Assembly (NCBI GenBank): GCA_030156435.1
Contig: JASGMM010000005.1
Coordinates: 1-51,582, forward strand
Source of the DNA: Clostridiales bacterium
Lineage (GTDB): Bacteria; Bacillota; Clostridia; Mahellales; Mahellaceae
Length of the DNA: 51,582 nt
Reading direction: 5' to 3'
Shown: positions 24,588-34,715 of the stretch, in pieces
How positions within the stretch are numbered: position 1 is the first letter of the stretch
How the letters are laid out: each line of letters opens with the position of its first letter
Translations under genes and position numbers: made by a program
Notes under the pieces: generated by a model
What the model was told of the DNA's origin: nothing
Seen by the model: the letters and a program-made list of their open reading frames with translations, nothing else
Database searches by the model: none

Positions 24588-26375
24588 TTATTGTTCTTGC
24601 CGCACCCTTATATGAAGCTCTCTTAGTTGTTTCTTGTCCACAGGTGTCGGTGCTTCAGTGAGCGGACAAGAGGCATTTTGCACTTTAGGAAAGGCTATGA
24701 CATCGCGTATGGTATCCAGTCCCGCTAAGAGCATGACGAGGCGATCCAGCCCGTATGCCATACCGCCGTGCGGTGGAGCCCCGTATTCGAATGCTTTGAG
24801 CAAGAAACCGAATCTTTCCCATGCATCTTCTTTTGAAAAGCCTAACACTTCGAACATTTTCTGCTGAAGTTCGGTACTATGTATCCTTATACTGCCTCCG
24901 CCTATCTCGTTTCCGTTTAATACCATATCGTAGGCCTTTGCCCTGGCTTTCCACGGTTCGCTATCCAACAGCGATATATCCTCATCCATCGGTGAGGTAA
25001 ACGGATGATGTTTGGCTACATAGCGTTTTTCCTCCTCGCTGTATTCCAAAAGCGGAAACTCGGTTACCCATAAAAGGTCATAACGGCTATCATCTATGAG
25101 GTTAAGGCGTTTACCTAGTTCCAGCCGCAATTGACCCAACGAATCGAATACTACCTCATCTTTATCGGCCACAAATAAAAGTAAATCGCCTGCTTTGGCA
25201 TCCATACGTCCAAGTATACCGTCTATCTCATCTTGGCTTAAAAACTTCGTTATAGGTGATTTTAATTCGTCGGCTGTAATGGTTATCCACGCCAAACCTT
25301 TAGCCCCAAATGTCTTCACAAAATCGACCAATGCATCTAATTCCCTGCGTGCGAACTTATCAGCTCCATCTATCACATTTATACCGCGTACGCTACCGCC
25401 GTGAGCTACTGCATCGGCAAACACCTTAAACTGGCTCGATCGTACTATGTCACTTATATTTTTCAGCTCTAAGCCGAAGCGGGTATCGGGCTTATCGGAA
25501 CCATAGCGTTCCATAGCCTCTTTATATGTAAGGCGTTTGAGAGGCAATGATATGTCCATGCCTATGGCATCCTTAAATATCCTGGCTATAAGCTGTTCGT
25601 TCAGCGCTATTACGTCCTCTACATCGACGAAAGACATTTCTAAATCTATCTGCGTGAACTCAGGCTGTCTGTCGGCTCTAAGGTCCTCATCCCTGAAACA
25701 CCTAGCTATCTGAAAGTATTTATCAAAGCCAGATATCATTAAGAGCTGCTTAAAAAGCTGCGGAGATTGTGGCAACGCATAAAATGAACCTGGGTGCAAA
25801 CGGCTGGGTACAAGATAGTCTCTGGCGCCTTCAGGCGTGCTCTTTGTGAGCATAGGCGTCTCAACCTCAATAAACCCTTCATCGGATAAAAAATCGCGTG
25901 TAATCTTAGATACTTTATGACGAAGCATAAGATTGCGCTGCATATCTGGTCTGCGCAAGTCCAAATAACGATATTTAAGGCGCAGTATCTCCGACACGTT
26001 TATATCATCTTCTACAGGAAACGGCGGCGTTTCAGAACGCCCTAAGACCTTGAGCTGACGCGCCCTTATCTCTATTTCTCCGGTGTTTATTTTAGGATTT
26101 ACAGTATCCTCCGAGCGACGAACCACATCGCCGACCACTGCTATGACATATTCGTTGCGCAGCGCCTGTGCTTTATCAAAAGCATCGGCATCGAAGATCT
26201 CATTAAATACTACCTGTACTATACCGGTCCGATCTCGTAAATCTATAAATATAACGCCGCCCAAATCACGGCGCCTTTGCACCCATCCCATAACCACTGC
26301 GCTTGTATCCACATCGCTGAGCCGCAGTTGGCCGCACATATGCGTGCGCTTTAATCCTCCCAATAACTCGTCCAT
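24588..26375 (-). CDS. aspS: Aspartyl-tRNA synthetase
   Basis: Class II synthetase of the bacterial type, 595 residues: N-terminal OB anticodon-binding domain (about 15-110), catalytic core with motif 2 FRDEDLRADRQPEFTQIDLE and motif 3 GGMAYGLDRLVMLL, and the inserted GAD domain (about 300-420). ATG with GGAGGAAATTTA upstream, 11 bases after hisS. Its stop codon abuts a MITE insertion. Since tRNA-dependent amidation genes gatAB are present, it may be non-discriminating and also charge tRNA-Asn; sequence alone does not settle that. Confidence 0.97.
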   Translation of the reverse strand: MDELLGGLKRTHMCGQLRLSDVDTSAVVMGWVQRRRDLGGVIFIDLRDRTGIVQVVFNEIFDADAFDKAQALRNEYVIAVVGDVVRRSEDTVNPKINTGEIEIRARQLKVLGRSETPPFPVEDDINVSEILRLKYRYLDLRRPDMQRNLMLRHKVSKITRDFLSDEGFIEVETPMLTKSTPEGARDYLVPSRLHPGSFYALPQSPQLFKQLLMISGFDKYFQIARCFRDEDLRADRQPEFTQIDLEMSFVDVEDVIALNEQLIARIFKDAIGMDISLPLKRLTYKEAMERYGSDKPDTRFGLELKNISDIVRSSQFKVFADAVAHGGSVRGINVIDGADKFARRELDALVDFVKTFGAKGLAWITITADELKSPITKFLSQDEIDGILGRMDAKAGDLLLFVADKDEVVFDSLGQLRLELGKRLNLIDDSRYDLLWVTEFPLLEYSEEEKRYVAKHHPFTSPMDEDISLLDSEPWKARAKAYDMVLNGNEIGGGSIRIHSTELQQKMFEVLGFSKEDAWERFGFLLKAFEYGAPPHGGMAYGLDRLVMLLAGLDTIRDVIAFPKVQNASCPLTEAPTPVDKKQLRELHIRVRQEQ

Positions 26376-26386
26376 TAAATTTCCTC

Positions 26387-27649
26387 CTAATGCAATAAAC
26401 TATGCAGCCGCTCTGCAATATTATCAAGTTCCATACGTTGTTCTTGGCCTGTACTCATGTTTTTGCATGAAACATGACCGGAGGCCATTTCATCAGAACC
26501 TATAACCAGTACATATTGGGCTTTAAGCTTGTCGGCATACTTAAATTGCCCTTTCAGGCTCCGAGCTACATGGTCTATCTCCACAGATATATCGCGTTTT
26601 CTCAACATTGACGCTAATCCTATCGAATAGTGGTATGCCTGCTCCCCCACTGCTGCTATAAACAAATCCGGCCCTTTTGGCACAGGTATAATAATGCCTT
26701 GGCTATCCATACACAAGAGCAAACGTTCCAATCCCATGCCAAACCCTGCGCCAGGTATCGATGGACCTCCGCATTGCTCTACCAGGTCATCGTAGCGGCC
26801 TCCGCCACATATAGTACCTGGAGACCTTTCATCGGTAGATAATATTTCAAACACAGTCCGCGTATAATAATCCAGTCCGCGCACTATTCTAGGATCAATC
26901 TCATATTTATAACCCATAGCCGATAGATAATCTTGAAAGCTGTCAAAATGCTTTTTGCAATCATCGCATAGATAATCGACGATATCAGGCGCATCAGTCA
27001 ATACCGCCTGGCAGCCTTTCTCCTTGCAATCCAGTATTCTCAACGGATTCTTATCGTAGCGCGAACGACATGTATCGCATAACCGATCAAGGCGATCGGC
27101 CAGATAATCCATAAGCACTTTATGATACACAGGCCTGCATTGTTTACACCCTATGCTGTTAATATGGATTTCAAGGCCCTTTAATCCCAAATTATTCAAT
27201 AAAGACATAGCGAGGTCCACTATCTCCGCATCTATGGAAGGACCATAGCTACCAAAAGCCTCTACGCCGAATTGATGATGCTCTCTCAAACGGCCGGCCT
27301 GAGGACGCTCATACCGAAATATAGGAGAAAGGTAATACAGTTTTATAGGTTGGGCTTCAGCATAAAGTTTATGCTCTATATACGCCCTAACGACACCGGC
27401 TGTCCCCTCTGGTTTTAATGTTATGCTTCTGTTACCTTTATCCACAAAGGTGTACATTTCCTTCTGCACTATGTCGGTGGTATCGCCCACGCCTCTCTGA
27501 AATAACTCGGTATGCTCAAAAACAGGCGTACGGATCTCCTTATATCCGAATAAGGCCGTCCAGCGCCGTATAAAAGATTCTACATATTGCCATTTATATA
27601 CCTCATCAGGCAGCACATCTTTGGTGCCGCGAGGAGCATTTATCGCCAT
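26387..27649 (-). CDS. hisS: Histidyl-tRNA synthetase
   Basis: Class II synthetase of 420 residues. Motif 2 FRYERPQAGRLREHHQFGVE, the histidine-A loop RGLDYYTRTVFE and motif 3 GFGMGLERLLL are intact; an anticodon-binding domain occupies about 325-415. It contains a small four-cysteine insertion (LCDTCRSRYD ... CKEKGC, about 190-210), seen in several Firmicute enzymes. It precedes aspS by 11 bases, a common Firmicute pair. No T-box leader is visible in the 62 bases upstream. Confidence 0.96.
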   Translation of the reverse strand: MAINAPRGTKDVLPDEVYKWQYVESFIRRWTALFGYKEIRTPVFEHTELFQRGVGDTTDIVQKEMYTFVDKGNRSITLKPEGTAGVVRAYIEHKLYAEAQPIKLYYLSPIFRYERPQAGRLREHHQFGVEAFGSYGPSIDAEIVDLAMSLLNNLGLKGLEIHINSIGCKQCRPVYHKVLMDYLADRLDRLCDTCRSRYDKNPLRILDCKEKGCQAVLTDAPDIVDYLCDDCKKHFDSFQDYLSAMGYKYEIDPRIVRGLDYYTRTVFEILSTDERSPGTICGGGRYDDLVEQCGGPSIPGAGFGMGLERLLLCMDSQGIIIPVPKGPDLFIAAVGEQAYHYSIGLASMLRKRDISVEIDHVARSLKGQFKYADKLKAQYVLVIGSDEMASGHVSCKNMSTGQEQRMELDNIAERLHSLLH

Positions 27650-27711
27650 GCTTTACCTCCAAAAGATTTTATACATATAATTATAGATTTTAGATAGCAT
27701 GGCGTCAACCT

Positions 27712-27882
27712 CTATATATCTTTTTCCAAATCTTTCTTCAAACGTCGTACCGTTTCAGGATCTATATCAAATTGCTCTGCTATGGTTCTATCATCAATGC
27801 CTTCTTCTATCATATCCATCATCTCAGTAACTTCTATATCTGTAAGATCTTTATATCGATCATCGAAGCCATCTTTACTCAT
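27712..27882 (-). CDS. Small helix-turn-helix protein
   Basis: 56 residues, acidic, with a homeodomain-like helix-turn-helix: TIAEQFDIDPETVRRLKKDL. Start MSKDGF follows GGAGGTAAGGTTT. It lies between the metallo-hydrolase and hisS within the relA-hisS-aspS block. The family is not known to me by name; a DNA-binding role is inferred from the helix pattern only. Confidence 0.65.
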   Translation of the reverse strand: MSKDGFDDRYKDLTDIEVTEMMDMIEEGIDDRTIAEQFDIDPETVRRLKKDLEKDI

Positions 27883-27918
27883 AAACCTTACCTCCATCTT
27901 CTAATTTCGTTTATAGAT

Positions 27919-28545
27919 CTACGTCCTTAAAAACGGATTACTTATCCTTTCATACTTCATGGTAGTCGAGGGACCGTGACCAGGATATAAAATAGTATTA
28001 TCATCTATATTCGTTAAAATACGATTTAAAGAAATTCTCATCTTGTGCTCATCACCGCCAGGCAAATCGGTACGACCTATAGACCCAGCAAATAATGTAT
28101 CGCCGGTAAATAAACAATCCTTTACTTGAATACATATGCTACCTGGAGTATGTCCGGGTGTATGCATTATATGCGCTTTAGAAAAACCCATATCAATAGT
28201 ATCGTTATCTGCCAAAAAGCCGTCGGGAACTATCGATATTGGATTCATACCCAATAAATGCGCAATGGAAGGGGTTTCGTCATCAGTTATCATAAAGGAG
28301 TCATCTTTATGCATTAACACTTTAGCACCCGTAAACTTTTTTAAGTAAGGCACTGCACCGACATGATCCGGATGACCGTGTGTCAGCATTATATGAGTGA
28401 CTACTAATTTATCTTGTACTACAACGTCGTATATCTTCTCCCCTTCATCACCCGGATCAATTATAACTGCCGAATTATCGTCATCATATACGCATATATA
28501 GCAATTTGTTTGATACGTGCCGACGCGTAAAGCTTCTACTTTCAT
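27919..28545 (-). CDS. Metallo-beta-lactamase-fold hydrolase (glyoxalase II-like)
   Basis: 208 residues with the di-metal motif THGHPDHVG near 56-64, followed by histidines in HTPGHTPGS (about 130) and an aspartate in FTGDTLFAGSIGRTDLPGGD, and a final PGHGP histidine. This is the hydroxyacylglutathione hydrolase-like subgroup (YqgX type), which cleaves thioesters; the true substrate is uncertain. Start overlaps the relA stop by 4 bases, so it is coupled to relA. Confidence 0.88.
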   Translation of the reverse strand: MKVEALRVGTYQTNCYICVYDDDNSAVIIDPGDEGEKIYDVVVQDKLVVTHIMLTHGHPDHVGAVPYLKKFTGAKVLMHKDDSFMITDDETPSIAHLLGMNPISIVPDGFLADNDTIDMGFSKAHIMHTPGHTPGSICIQVKDCLFTGDTLFAGSIGRTDLPGGDEHKMRISLNRILTNIDDNTILYPGHGPSTTMKYERISNPFLRT

Positions 28546-30701
28546 GAAGCATTGACCCTTTCCACATTTATGACCTTAGGCAATTTTCTCAGTTGTTTCA
28601 TCAGCTTGTCCAACTGCTGTAAACCGGTTATCTGTACGGTCAGATTTATAACCGCTATACCATCCTGTCTGCTCTTGGCATTTATAGATGTTACCATTAT
28701 TTTGGATTCGCTTATGGTATTGGTAATATCGGCTAGCAAGGCAAAGCGATCCTGCGCCGTCACCTGCACACCTGCGTCATATGCCGTTTTCGGTGCCTCA
28801 TCCCATTTAACATCTATCAAACGTTCGGGTTCAAACGCCCCGCTTCGCACATTGGGACAATCCTTTCGGTGAATAGATATGCCTCTGCCACGAGTTATAT
28901 AACCTACTATTTCATCGCCGGGTACTGGATTACAGCATTTGGATATCCTCATCATAACATTATCGATATCGCTTACTTTTATCGTAGTAGGCGTTGACTG
29001 TTTGGTCTCCGGCATAGCTTTGTTGATGGTTTCAATAATTTTTTCATCGCTTTGCTGAGTTTGTCGATAGTCTTCCACCAATCGTGCCAATACCTGATGT
29101 GGGGTTAAAGCCCCATAGCCGACCGCCGCATATATGTCATCAAATGAACGAAAGCTGTATTTCTTTATTATAGGTTCTATCCACTCGGGTTTCGTAAGTT
29201 GGCCGAGCGAAAGCCCGTATTTTTTGGCCTCTCTTTCCAACAACTCACGGCCTTTTGCTATGTTTTCCGCTTTTTGCTCTTTTTTAAACCACTGATTTAT
29301 TTTGCTCTTAGCTTGGGATGTTTTAACTATCTTTAACCAATCCAAGCTGGGCCCCTTTACCGTCGGCGATGTCAGTATTTCTACTATATCGCCAGTCTGC
29401 AACTCAGAATCGAGCGGCACTATCTTGCCGTTCACTTTGGCCCCGATACATCGATTGCCTACAGCGCTGTGTATGGCATAAGCAAAGTCAAGCGGTGTAG
29501 AGCCTTTGGGCAAATCGATAACATCGCCTTTAGGCGTAAAAACCAAAACCTCATCGCTAAATAAATCTACCTTTAATGATTCCACGAATTCATCGGCATC
29601 GCGATCGTCGCTTTGCCACTCTAGTATCTGCCTCAACCATGCCAATTTTGAATCCAGGTCAGTATTTTCCAAGCGGCCTTCTTTATATTTCCAATGAGCC
29701 GCTATACCATATTCGGCTGTTCTATGCATATCCCACGTACGTACCTGTATCTCAACAGGCTCTCCTTGTGGCCCCACTACGGTTGTGTGCAAAGACTGAT
29801 ACATATTCGGCTTGGGTACAGCTATATAATCCTTGAATCTGCCGGGTATCGGTTTCCATATAGTATGGATAAGGCCGAGTACGGCGTAGCAATCGCGTAC
29901 GGTATTCACTATCACCCTTACGGCCATAAGGTCATATATTTGCTCGAAAGCCTTGCCTTGGTATTTCATCTTTTTATATATACTGTAAAAATGCTTGGGC
30001 CGACCATCCACAGTTGCTTCAATGCCCGTTTCAGCAATTCTTTCTTTGAGCGTTGTTATGACCTGGTTTATATATTCTTCCCTCTGATTGCGTTTAGCAG
30101 CTACTTTATCAACCAGATCATAATATGCTTCTGGATCCAGATACCGCAACGAGATATCTTCTAATTCCCACTTTATTTTAAATATACCCAACCTATGAGC
30201 TAACGGTGCGTAGATTTCCATAGTCTCCTTGGCATTCCTGATCTGGCTTTCTCTATCCAGATATCTGAGCGTACGCATATTATGGAGGCGATCAGCTAGC
30301 TTTATCATTATCACCCTGACGTCCTTAGCCATGGCTATAAACATCTTACGTAAATTTTCGGCTTGAGCCTCTTTTTTGCTCTGAAACTCCAGTTTGCCCA
30401 GCTTTGTAACGCCCTCTACAAGGTCTGCGATTTCCACACCAAAAAGTTTTGCAAGATCATCATACGTATAATCAGTATCCTCCAAAACATCATGCAACAA
30501 GCCAGCACATATCGTAGAGGCATCCATGCCGAGATCAGCCAATATCAATGCTACCTGAACAGGATGAATGATATATGCCTCACCCGATACACGCGCTTGT
30601 CCTCTATGAGCGTTCTCGGCAAACTCATATGCTTTATTTATATATTCTATATCTTCCGAAGTATAACCATGTTTTAACCTATCGTATAAATCTTTATCCA
30701 T
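28542..30701 (-). CDS. relA: Bifunctional (p)ppGpp synthetase/hydrolase
   Basis: 719-residue Rel enzyme controlling the stringent response. Domains in order: HD hydrolase (LLHDVLEDTDYT near 67, with catalytic HD), synthetase (RPKHFYSIYKKM near 240), TGS (VFTPKGDVIDLPKGSTPLDF near 392), zinc-finger-like CCNPVPGDEIVGY (near 590) and ACT at the C-terminus. The intact HD motif means it can degrade as well as make (p)ppGpp, as expected in a Firmicute with a single long RSH. Sits between apt and the metallo-hydrolase. Confidence 0.97.
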   Translation of the reverse strand: MDKDLYDRLKHGYTSEDIEYINKAYEFAENAHRGQARVSGEAYIIHPVQVALILADLGMDASTICAGLLHDVLEDTDYTYDDLAKLFGVEIADLVEGVTKLGKLEFQSKKEAQAENLRKMFIAMAKDVRVIMIKLADRLHNMRTLRYLDRESQIRNAKETMEIYAPLAHRLGIFKIKWELEDISLRYLDPEAYYDLVDKVAAKRNQREEYINQVITTLKERIAETGIEATVDGRPKHFYSIYKKMKYQGKAFEQIYDLMAVRVIVNTVRDCYAVLGLIHTIWKPIPGRFKDYIAVPKPNMYQSLHTTVVGPQGEPVEIQVRTWDMHRTAEYGIAAHWKYKEGRLENTDLDSKLAWLRQILEWQSDDRDADEFVESLKVDLFSDEVLVFTPKGDVIDLPKGSTPLDFAYAIHSAVGNRCIGAKVNGKIVPLDSELQTGDIVEILTSPTVKGPSLDWLKIVKTSQAKSKINQWFKKEQKAENIAKGRELLEREAKKYGLSLGQLTKPEWIEPIIKKYSFRSFDDIYAAVGYGALTPHQVLARLVEDYRQTQQSDEKIIETINKAMPETKQSTPTTIKVSDIDNVMMRISKCCNPVPGDEIVGYITRGRGISIHRKDCPNVRSGAFEPERLIDVKWDEAPKTAYDAGVQVTAQDRFALLADITNTISESKIMVTSINAKSRQDGIAVINLTVQITGLQQLDKLMKQLRKLPKVINVERVNAS

Positions 30702-30735
30702 ATATTAAAGGACATCTCCATAACATAGCTCCCAT

Positions 30736-31260
30736 TTAATGATCAAATTGGATGAGCGATTTTATATCGCAGCCCTTGAATTCACTCAAACGCTCTCTAC
30801 CACCGAGATCGGTCAACTCCATAACAAAGCGAATGGCTACGACTTCTGCGCCAAGGCTTTGCACGAGCTTGACGACCGAATAAGCTGTGCCGCCCGTGGC
30901 CAACAGATCATCAGCCACCACCACCCGCTGGCCAGGTATGATAGCGTCTCTGTGAATCTCCAGCGCATCGGTACCGTATTCCAATTCATATTCATATTTT
31001 ATCGTGGCGGCCGGTAATTTACCCGGCTTGCGCACCAATACAAAACCGGCATACAACTCATAAGCCAAAGGCGCCCCGATAACAAAGCCCCTAGCTTCCG
31101 GCCCTACCACCAAATCTATATCATTTAATCCGGCTGCCAATTCTTTTATAACGTAATGATAGGCTTCCTTATCCTTAAGCAAAGTGGTTATATCCTTAAA
31201 GCTTATCCCTTGTTTAGGAAAATCAGGTACTATACGCACTTTTTCCTTTAATCCGTCCAT
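30736..31260 (-). CDS. apt: Adenine phosphoribosyltransferase
   Basis: Salvages adenine to AMP with PRPP. 174 residues; the PRPP-binding signature VVVADDLLATGGTA is near 120-133 and the family N-terminus VRIVPDFPKQGISFKDITTL is intact. Between recJ and relA, a conserved Firmicute order. Translated from ATG 17 bases after recJ. Confidence 0.97.
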   Translation of the reverse strand: MDGLKEKVRIVPDFPKQGISFKDITTLLKDKEAYHYVIKELAAGLNDIDLVVGPEARGFVIGAPLAYELYAGFVLVRKPGKLPAATIKYEYELEYGTDALEIHRDAIIPGQRVVVADDLLATGGTAYSVVKLVQSLGAEVVAIRFVMELTDLGGRERLSEFKGCDIKSLIQFDH

Positions 31261-31277
31261 AGCAAAACCCCCATTTT

Positions 31278-33785
31278 TCAGTTATATTTAATTTTAACAT
31301 ATTTTTCGAAATCTTTAAATGCTTTTTGCAAACGTTCCATAGCGCTGTAGATAGCATTATCACGCAAATTCATCTTTTTACTGTAAGGTAGCATGCATAT
31401 GTATACCATACCATCAGGCAGCATGCTATATCTAAGCAAGTTTAACTGCTGGAAAATATCTAATCCCTTTGTTAGTTTATGCGCAGTAATACCAGCAGCA
31501 TCTATCAAAAGCTCGGTTTTTATGTTATACTGTGCCGAACGTCGTGCCGCATATCTGAGCGCCTTATATAGACTCTCCATATCGCCGCGCGATAAAGCCC
31601 ATTGCTTTAGCATTTCAATATTATCCTTCAGTTGGTCCACCCCGAAAATTATATGGAGTTCCTGATCGGTTATTTTATCAGCTAATTTCAAAATATAGCT
31701 AGCGCTGAAAGGTACATCATAGAGTATTACGTGGGTAAACGGTTTAAGGTTTAATGTCGATAATTCAGCATTAACCAATATACGGTTATATACCACCGAG
31801 TCATTGCCAGCCGAATTATAATGCATATCCATTATTTCCAATGTCTTGTGTTCCTTCAACATATGGAGCAAATGAGCTAGTTGGCCCTGTGTATTAACTA
31901 GTATCAGATTATTGATATTATCAGATACATGCTCGATCAACCATTGGTCTCTCTGTTCCAAATGATGGCTCGATCCCAGCACATCGTCTATACAGGATAT
32001 ATCACCTAACACCTCGATGTTATCAGCTATAAAGCCATCAGTTATGTTATCGTAGTATTGGCTCACAAAAGCGTCTAAGTTCCGGTCATCGACAGACGGC
32101 CTTATATGAGCTGCTTTTAGCTGTATCTTTTGCACGCCGTTCCATATATTAAGCCCTAAAGAGCCTATCACGTCCAATCCCTGGCAGCAACACAGCTCTT
32201 GATATTTGTTGCCGTTACGGAATGCTATACAATCGAGGTCGACCCCATCTTGTGTCAGACACAGTTTTAAATGGGCTTTATCGGCACCGACCTCTCGCAT
32301 ATCCTTAAATGAAGCTGCACCTATCAGAAATACAGGCTCCTCATTAGCATCTCCGAATGGCTCCAAAAGGCTTAATTCATCCAATGTTGCTGGCGAAATA
32401 TTTTCGATATTTATACTGGCATCATAATAGATAAACGGCATAACATCTTGAGGCAAAAGCACATCGGATAAAACAGCATTGAGCTTTCGGCGCAAAGCAT
32501 TGATATCCTCTTCCAATATGGAAAATCCGGCAGCCTGAGCATGCCCGCCGAAAGCTACAAAGTATTTTCTGCACTTAATCAGTGTTTGATAAAGATCCAA
32601 AGACGGTATGCTGCGCGCCGAACCATGACCCATACCATCGGACAGGGCTATCATAAGCACCGGCCGATGATACGTCTCAGCCAGCTTGCCCGCCGCTATG
32701 CCTATCACCCCTTGATGCCAGCCCTCTTTAGCCAATACTATAGCGAAATCACGCCTTAAATCCACGGTGTCATCGATCATCCCGATGGCCTCTTGAATGA
32801 TCTGCCTCTCTATCGACTGGCGCTGGCGGTTGTCAGCATCCAAATCCTTGGCCAATGCTGCAGCTTCATCAGTATCTTGGCTCATAAGCAGCGTTAAGCC
32901 TTTTACAGCGCTGCTCATACGCCCGGCAGCATTCAGCCTCGGCGCCAATTGAAACGCTATATGTTCGGTATTTATGCAGCTTATATCATCTTTTAAGCCT
33001 GCTGCCTGCCATAAAGCCTTTATACCCAACCTCGTATTATCCTTTATGCGCTGCAGGCCGTATTTTACTATTACCCTATTTTCACCCACAAGAGGGACTA
33101 TATCGGCTACTGTACCCAACGCCGCTATGTCTATATAATCCATAGCAGCATCCAAGCCTATCAGCGCGCATCCCAGTTTAAATGCTACACCTACGCCTGC
33201 CAATGAGGCAAATGGATAGGTTGCATCAGGCCTATGAGGATTGACCACTGCCTGAGCATCGGGCAGTTCGTCCGCACAATGATGGTGATCAGTCACAACC
33301 ACCTGTATGCCCAATTCATGCGCCAGTTTCACCTCTTCTACAGCAGTTATGCCGCAATCGACCGTTATTATCAGGCCCACGCCTTGATCATGGAGTTTGT
33401 ATATGGCATCGCTGTTTAACCCGTAACCCTCGCTGAATCTATCAGGCAAATAAGGTATGGCCTCAGCACCCATTTCACGCAATATGCTCAGCATTATAGC
33501 GCTGGATGTTATACCGTCGACGTCATAGTCGCCATACACAGCTATTTTGGCGCCGCTTTGAACAGCACCCTTTATGCATCGCACAGCAACATCCATGTCA
33601 GGCAAAGCATACGGATCATGCAACTGCGATAAAGACGGATGCAAAAACGCAGCAGCAGTTGCCTCGTCGGTTATACCCCGCTGCCACAATAATTGAGCCA
33701 AAAGCGGCGATACATTAAGTTTACGAGACAAATTTTGAATCATATCATAATCGGGATTTGAAACTATAGGCTTGTAAATATACAT
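31278..33785 (-). CDS. recJ: Single-strand-specific exonuclease RecJ
   Basis: 5'-3' single-strand DNA exonuclease in repair and recombination. DHH-superfamily motifs occur in order: DYDVDGITS, VDCGITA and VTDHHHC, then the DHHA1 domain with GGHAQAAGF. At 835 residues it carries the extended C-terminal region seen in Firmicute RecJ (about 560 onward). Start chosen at ATG of MYIYKP, 8 bases after AAGGG; an upstream in-frame GTG is three codons away. Downstream of secF by 36 bases. Confidence 0.95.
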   Translation of the reverse strand: MYIYKPIVSNPDYDMIQNLSRKLNVSPLLAQLLWQRGITDEATAAAFLHPSLSQLHDPYALPDMDVAVRCIKGAVQSGAKIAVYGDYDVDGITSSAIMLSILREMGAEAIPYLPDRFSEGYGLNSDAIYKLHDQGVGLIITVDCGITAVEEVKLAHELGIQVVVTDHHHCADELPDAQAVVNPHRPDATYPFASLAGVGVAFKLGCALIGLDAAMDYIDIAALGTVADIVPLVGENRVIVKYGLQRIKDNTRLGIKALWQAAGLKDDISCINTEHIAFQLAPRLNAAGRMSSAVKGLTLLMSQDTDEAAALAKDLDADNRQRQSIERQIIQEAIGMIDDTVDLRRDFAIVLAKEGWHQGVIGIAAGKLAETYHRPVLMIALSDGMGHGSARSIPSLDLYQTLIKCRKYFVAFGGHAQAAGFSILEEDINALRRKLNAVLSDVLLPQDVMPFIYYDASINIENISPATLDELSLLEPFGDANEEPVFLIGAASFKDMREVGADKAHLKLCLTQDGVDLDCIAFRNGNKYQELCCCQGLDVIGSLGLNIWNGVQKIQLKAAHIRPSVDDRNLDAFVSQYYDNITDGFIADNIEVLGDISCIDDVLGSSHHLEQRDQWLIEHVSDNINNLILVNTQGQLAHLLHMLKEHKTLEIMDMHYNSAGNDSVVYNRILVNAELSTLNLKPFTHVILYDVPFSASYILKLADKITDQELHIIFGVDQLKDNIEMLKQWALSRGDMESLYKALRYAARRSAQYNIKTELLIDAAGITAHKLTKGLDIFQQLNLLRYSMLPDGMVYICMLPYSKKMNLRDNAIYSAMERLQKAFKDFEKYVKIKYN

Positions 33786-33821
33786 TACCCACACCCTTAA
33801 GCAAAGCGGCAGGCCGGAAGC

Positions 33822-34715
33822 CTACCGCTTGTGAACCGCTGCCTTTTCCATAGCATCTCTTTGGGTCCATGTCGCCCATATTGGGCTGGCTATGAATATC
33901 GAAGAATATGCACCGCTTACAATACCCACTATTATAGGCAACGCGAACTCTTTTATAGACGGTACGCCGAATATATACAGCGCCGTTATGGTAAACAACG
34001 TGGTCAAAGTCGTGTTTATTGAACGGGCCAGTGTCTGCTCTATGCTCATATCAGCCAGTTCAAACGGGTTCATCTTCTTTTTGCCCAATTTACGTCTGTT
34101 CTCACGTATACGATCGAATACCACTATGGTATCATTTATTGAATAACCAACTATGGTGAGCACCGCGGCCACGAAAGGCGTGTTGATCTGCGTATTGGTT
34201 ATGGCCACCACAGCCAGCATTATAAGAGCATCGTGTACCAATGCTATAATAGCGGCCACGCCAAAACGTATCTCAAATCGTATCCATATATATATGAGCA
34301 TTAGAACACAGGCTATGGCTATGGCATATATCGCGTTGCGCGTGAGCTCGCCGCCCACTGTCGGGCCCACCTTTTCAAGCGAAAGCACTGCGCTGTCATC
34401 GATGCCATATTTTTCTTTCATATTGTTTAATATCTGCGCCTGCACTTCATCGTCGTTGGGCACAGAGGCTATGCGTATTAACACTTCCTGGTTGTTATCC
34501 CCTGCTTCCGATACATAGGCATCTATATTATGAGCTTTTATTATAGCCCTTATATCCTCAACATCATAACTTTTGCCTATGTTTATCTCCATCAGCGTGC
34601 CGCCGCGGAAATCTATGCCGAAATTTAAGCCCCTTATCAGCATAAAGGCGATGCCCACAACTATAATGGCTATGGATATACTGTACCATATCCATCTTCT
34701 CTCTATGATTTTCAT
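33822..34715 (-). CDS. secF: Protein translocase subunit SecF
   Basis: Membrane partner of SecD that uses proton motive force to assist Sec export. 297 residues, six transmembrane helices, family motif GIDFRGGTLMEI near residue 31 and the conserved IVGYSINDTIVVFDRIRE (about 190-207). Overlaps the end of secD by 4 bases. Confidence 0.96.
   Translation of the reverse strand: MKIIERRWIWYSISIAIIVVGIAFMLIRGLNFGIDFRGGTLMEINIGKSYDVEDIRAIIKAHNIDAYVSEAGDNNQEVLIRIASVPNDDEVQAQILNNMKEKYGIDDSAVLSLEKVGPTVGGELTRNAIYAIAIACVLMLIYIWIRFEIRFGVAAIIALVHDALIMLAVVAITNTQINTPFVAAVLTIVGYSINDTIVVFDRIRENRRKLGKKKMNPFELADMSIEQTLARSINTTLTTLFTITALYIFGVPSIKEFALPIIVGIVSGAYSSIFIASPIWATWTQRDAMEKAAVHKR

Noticed and set aside
27650-27711. 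T-box leader for hisS-aspS
   Set aside because: The gap is only 62 bases and shows no T-box sequence or specifier hairpin.
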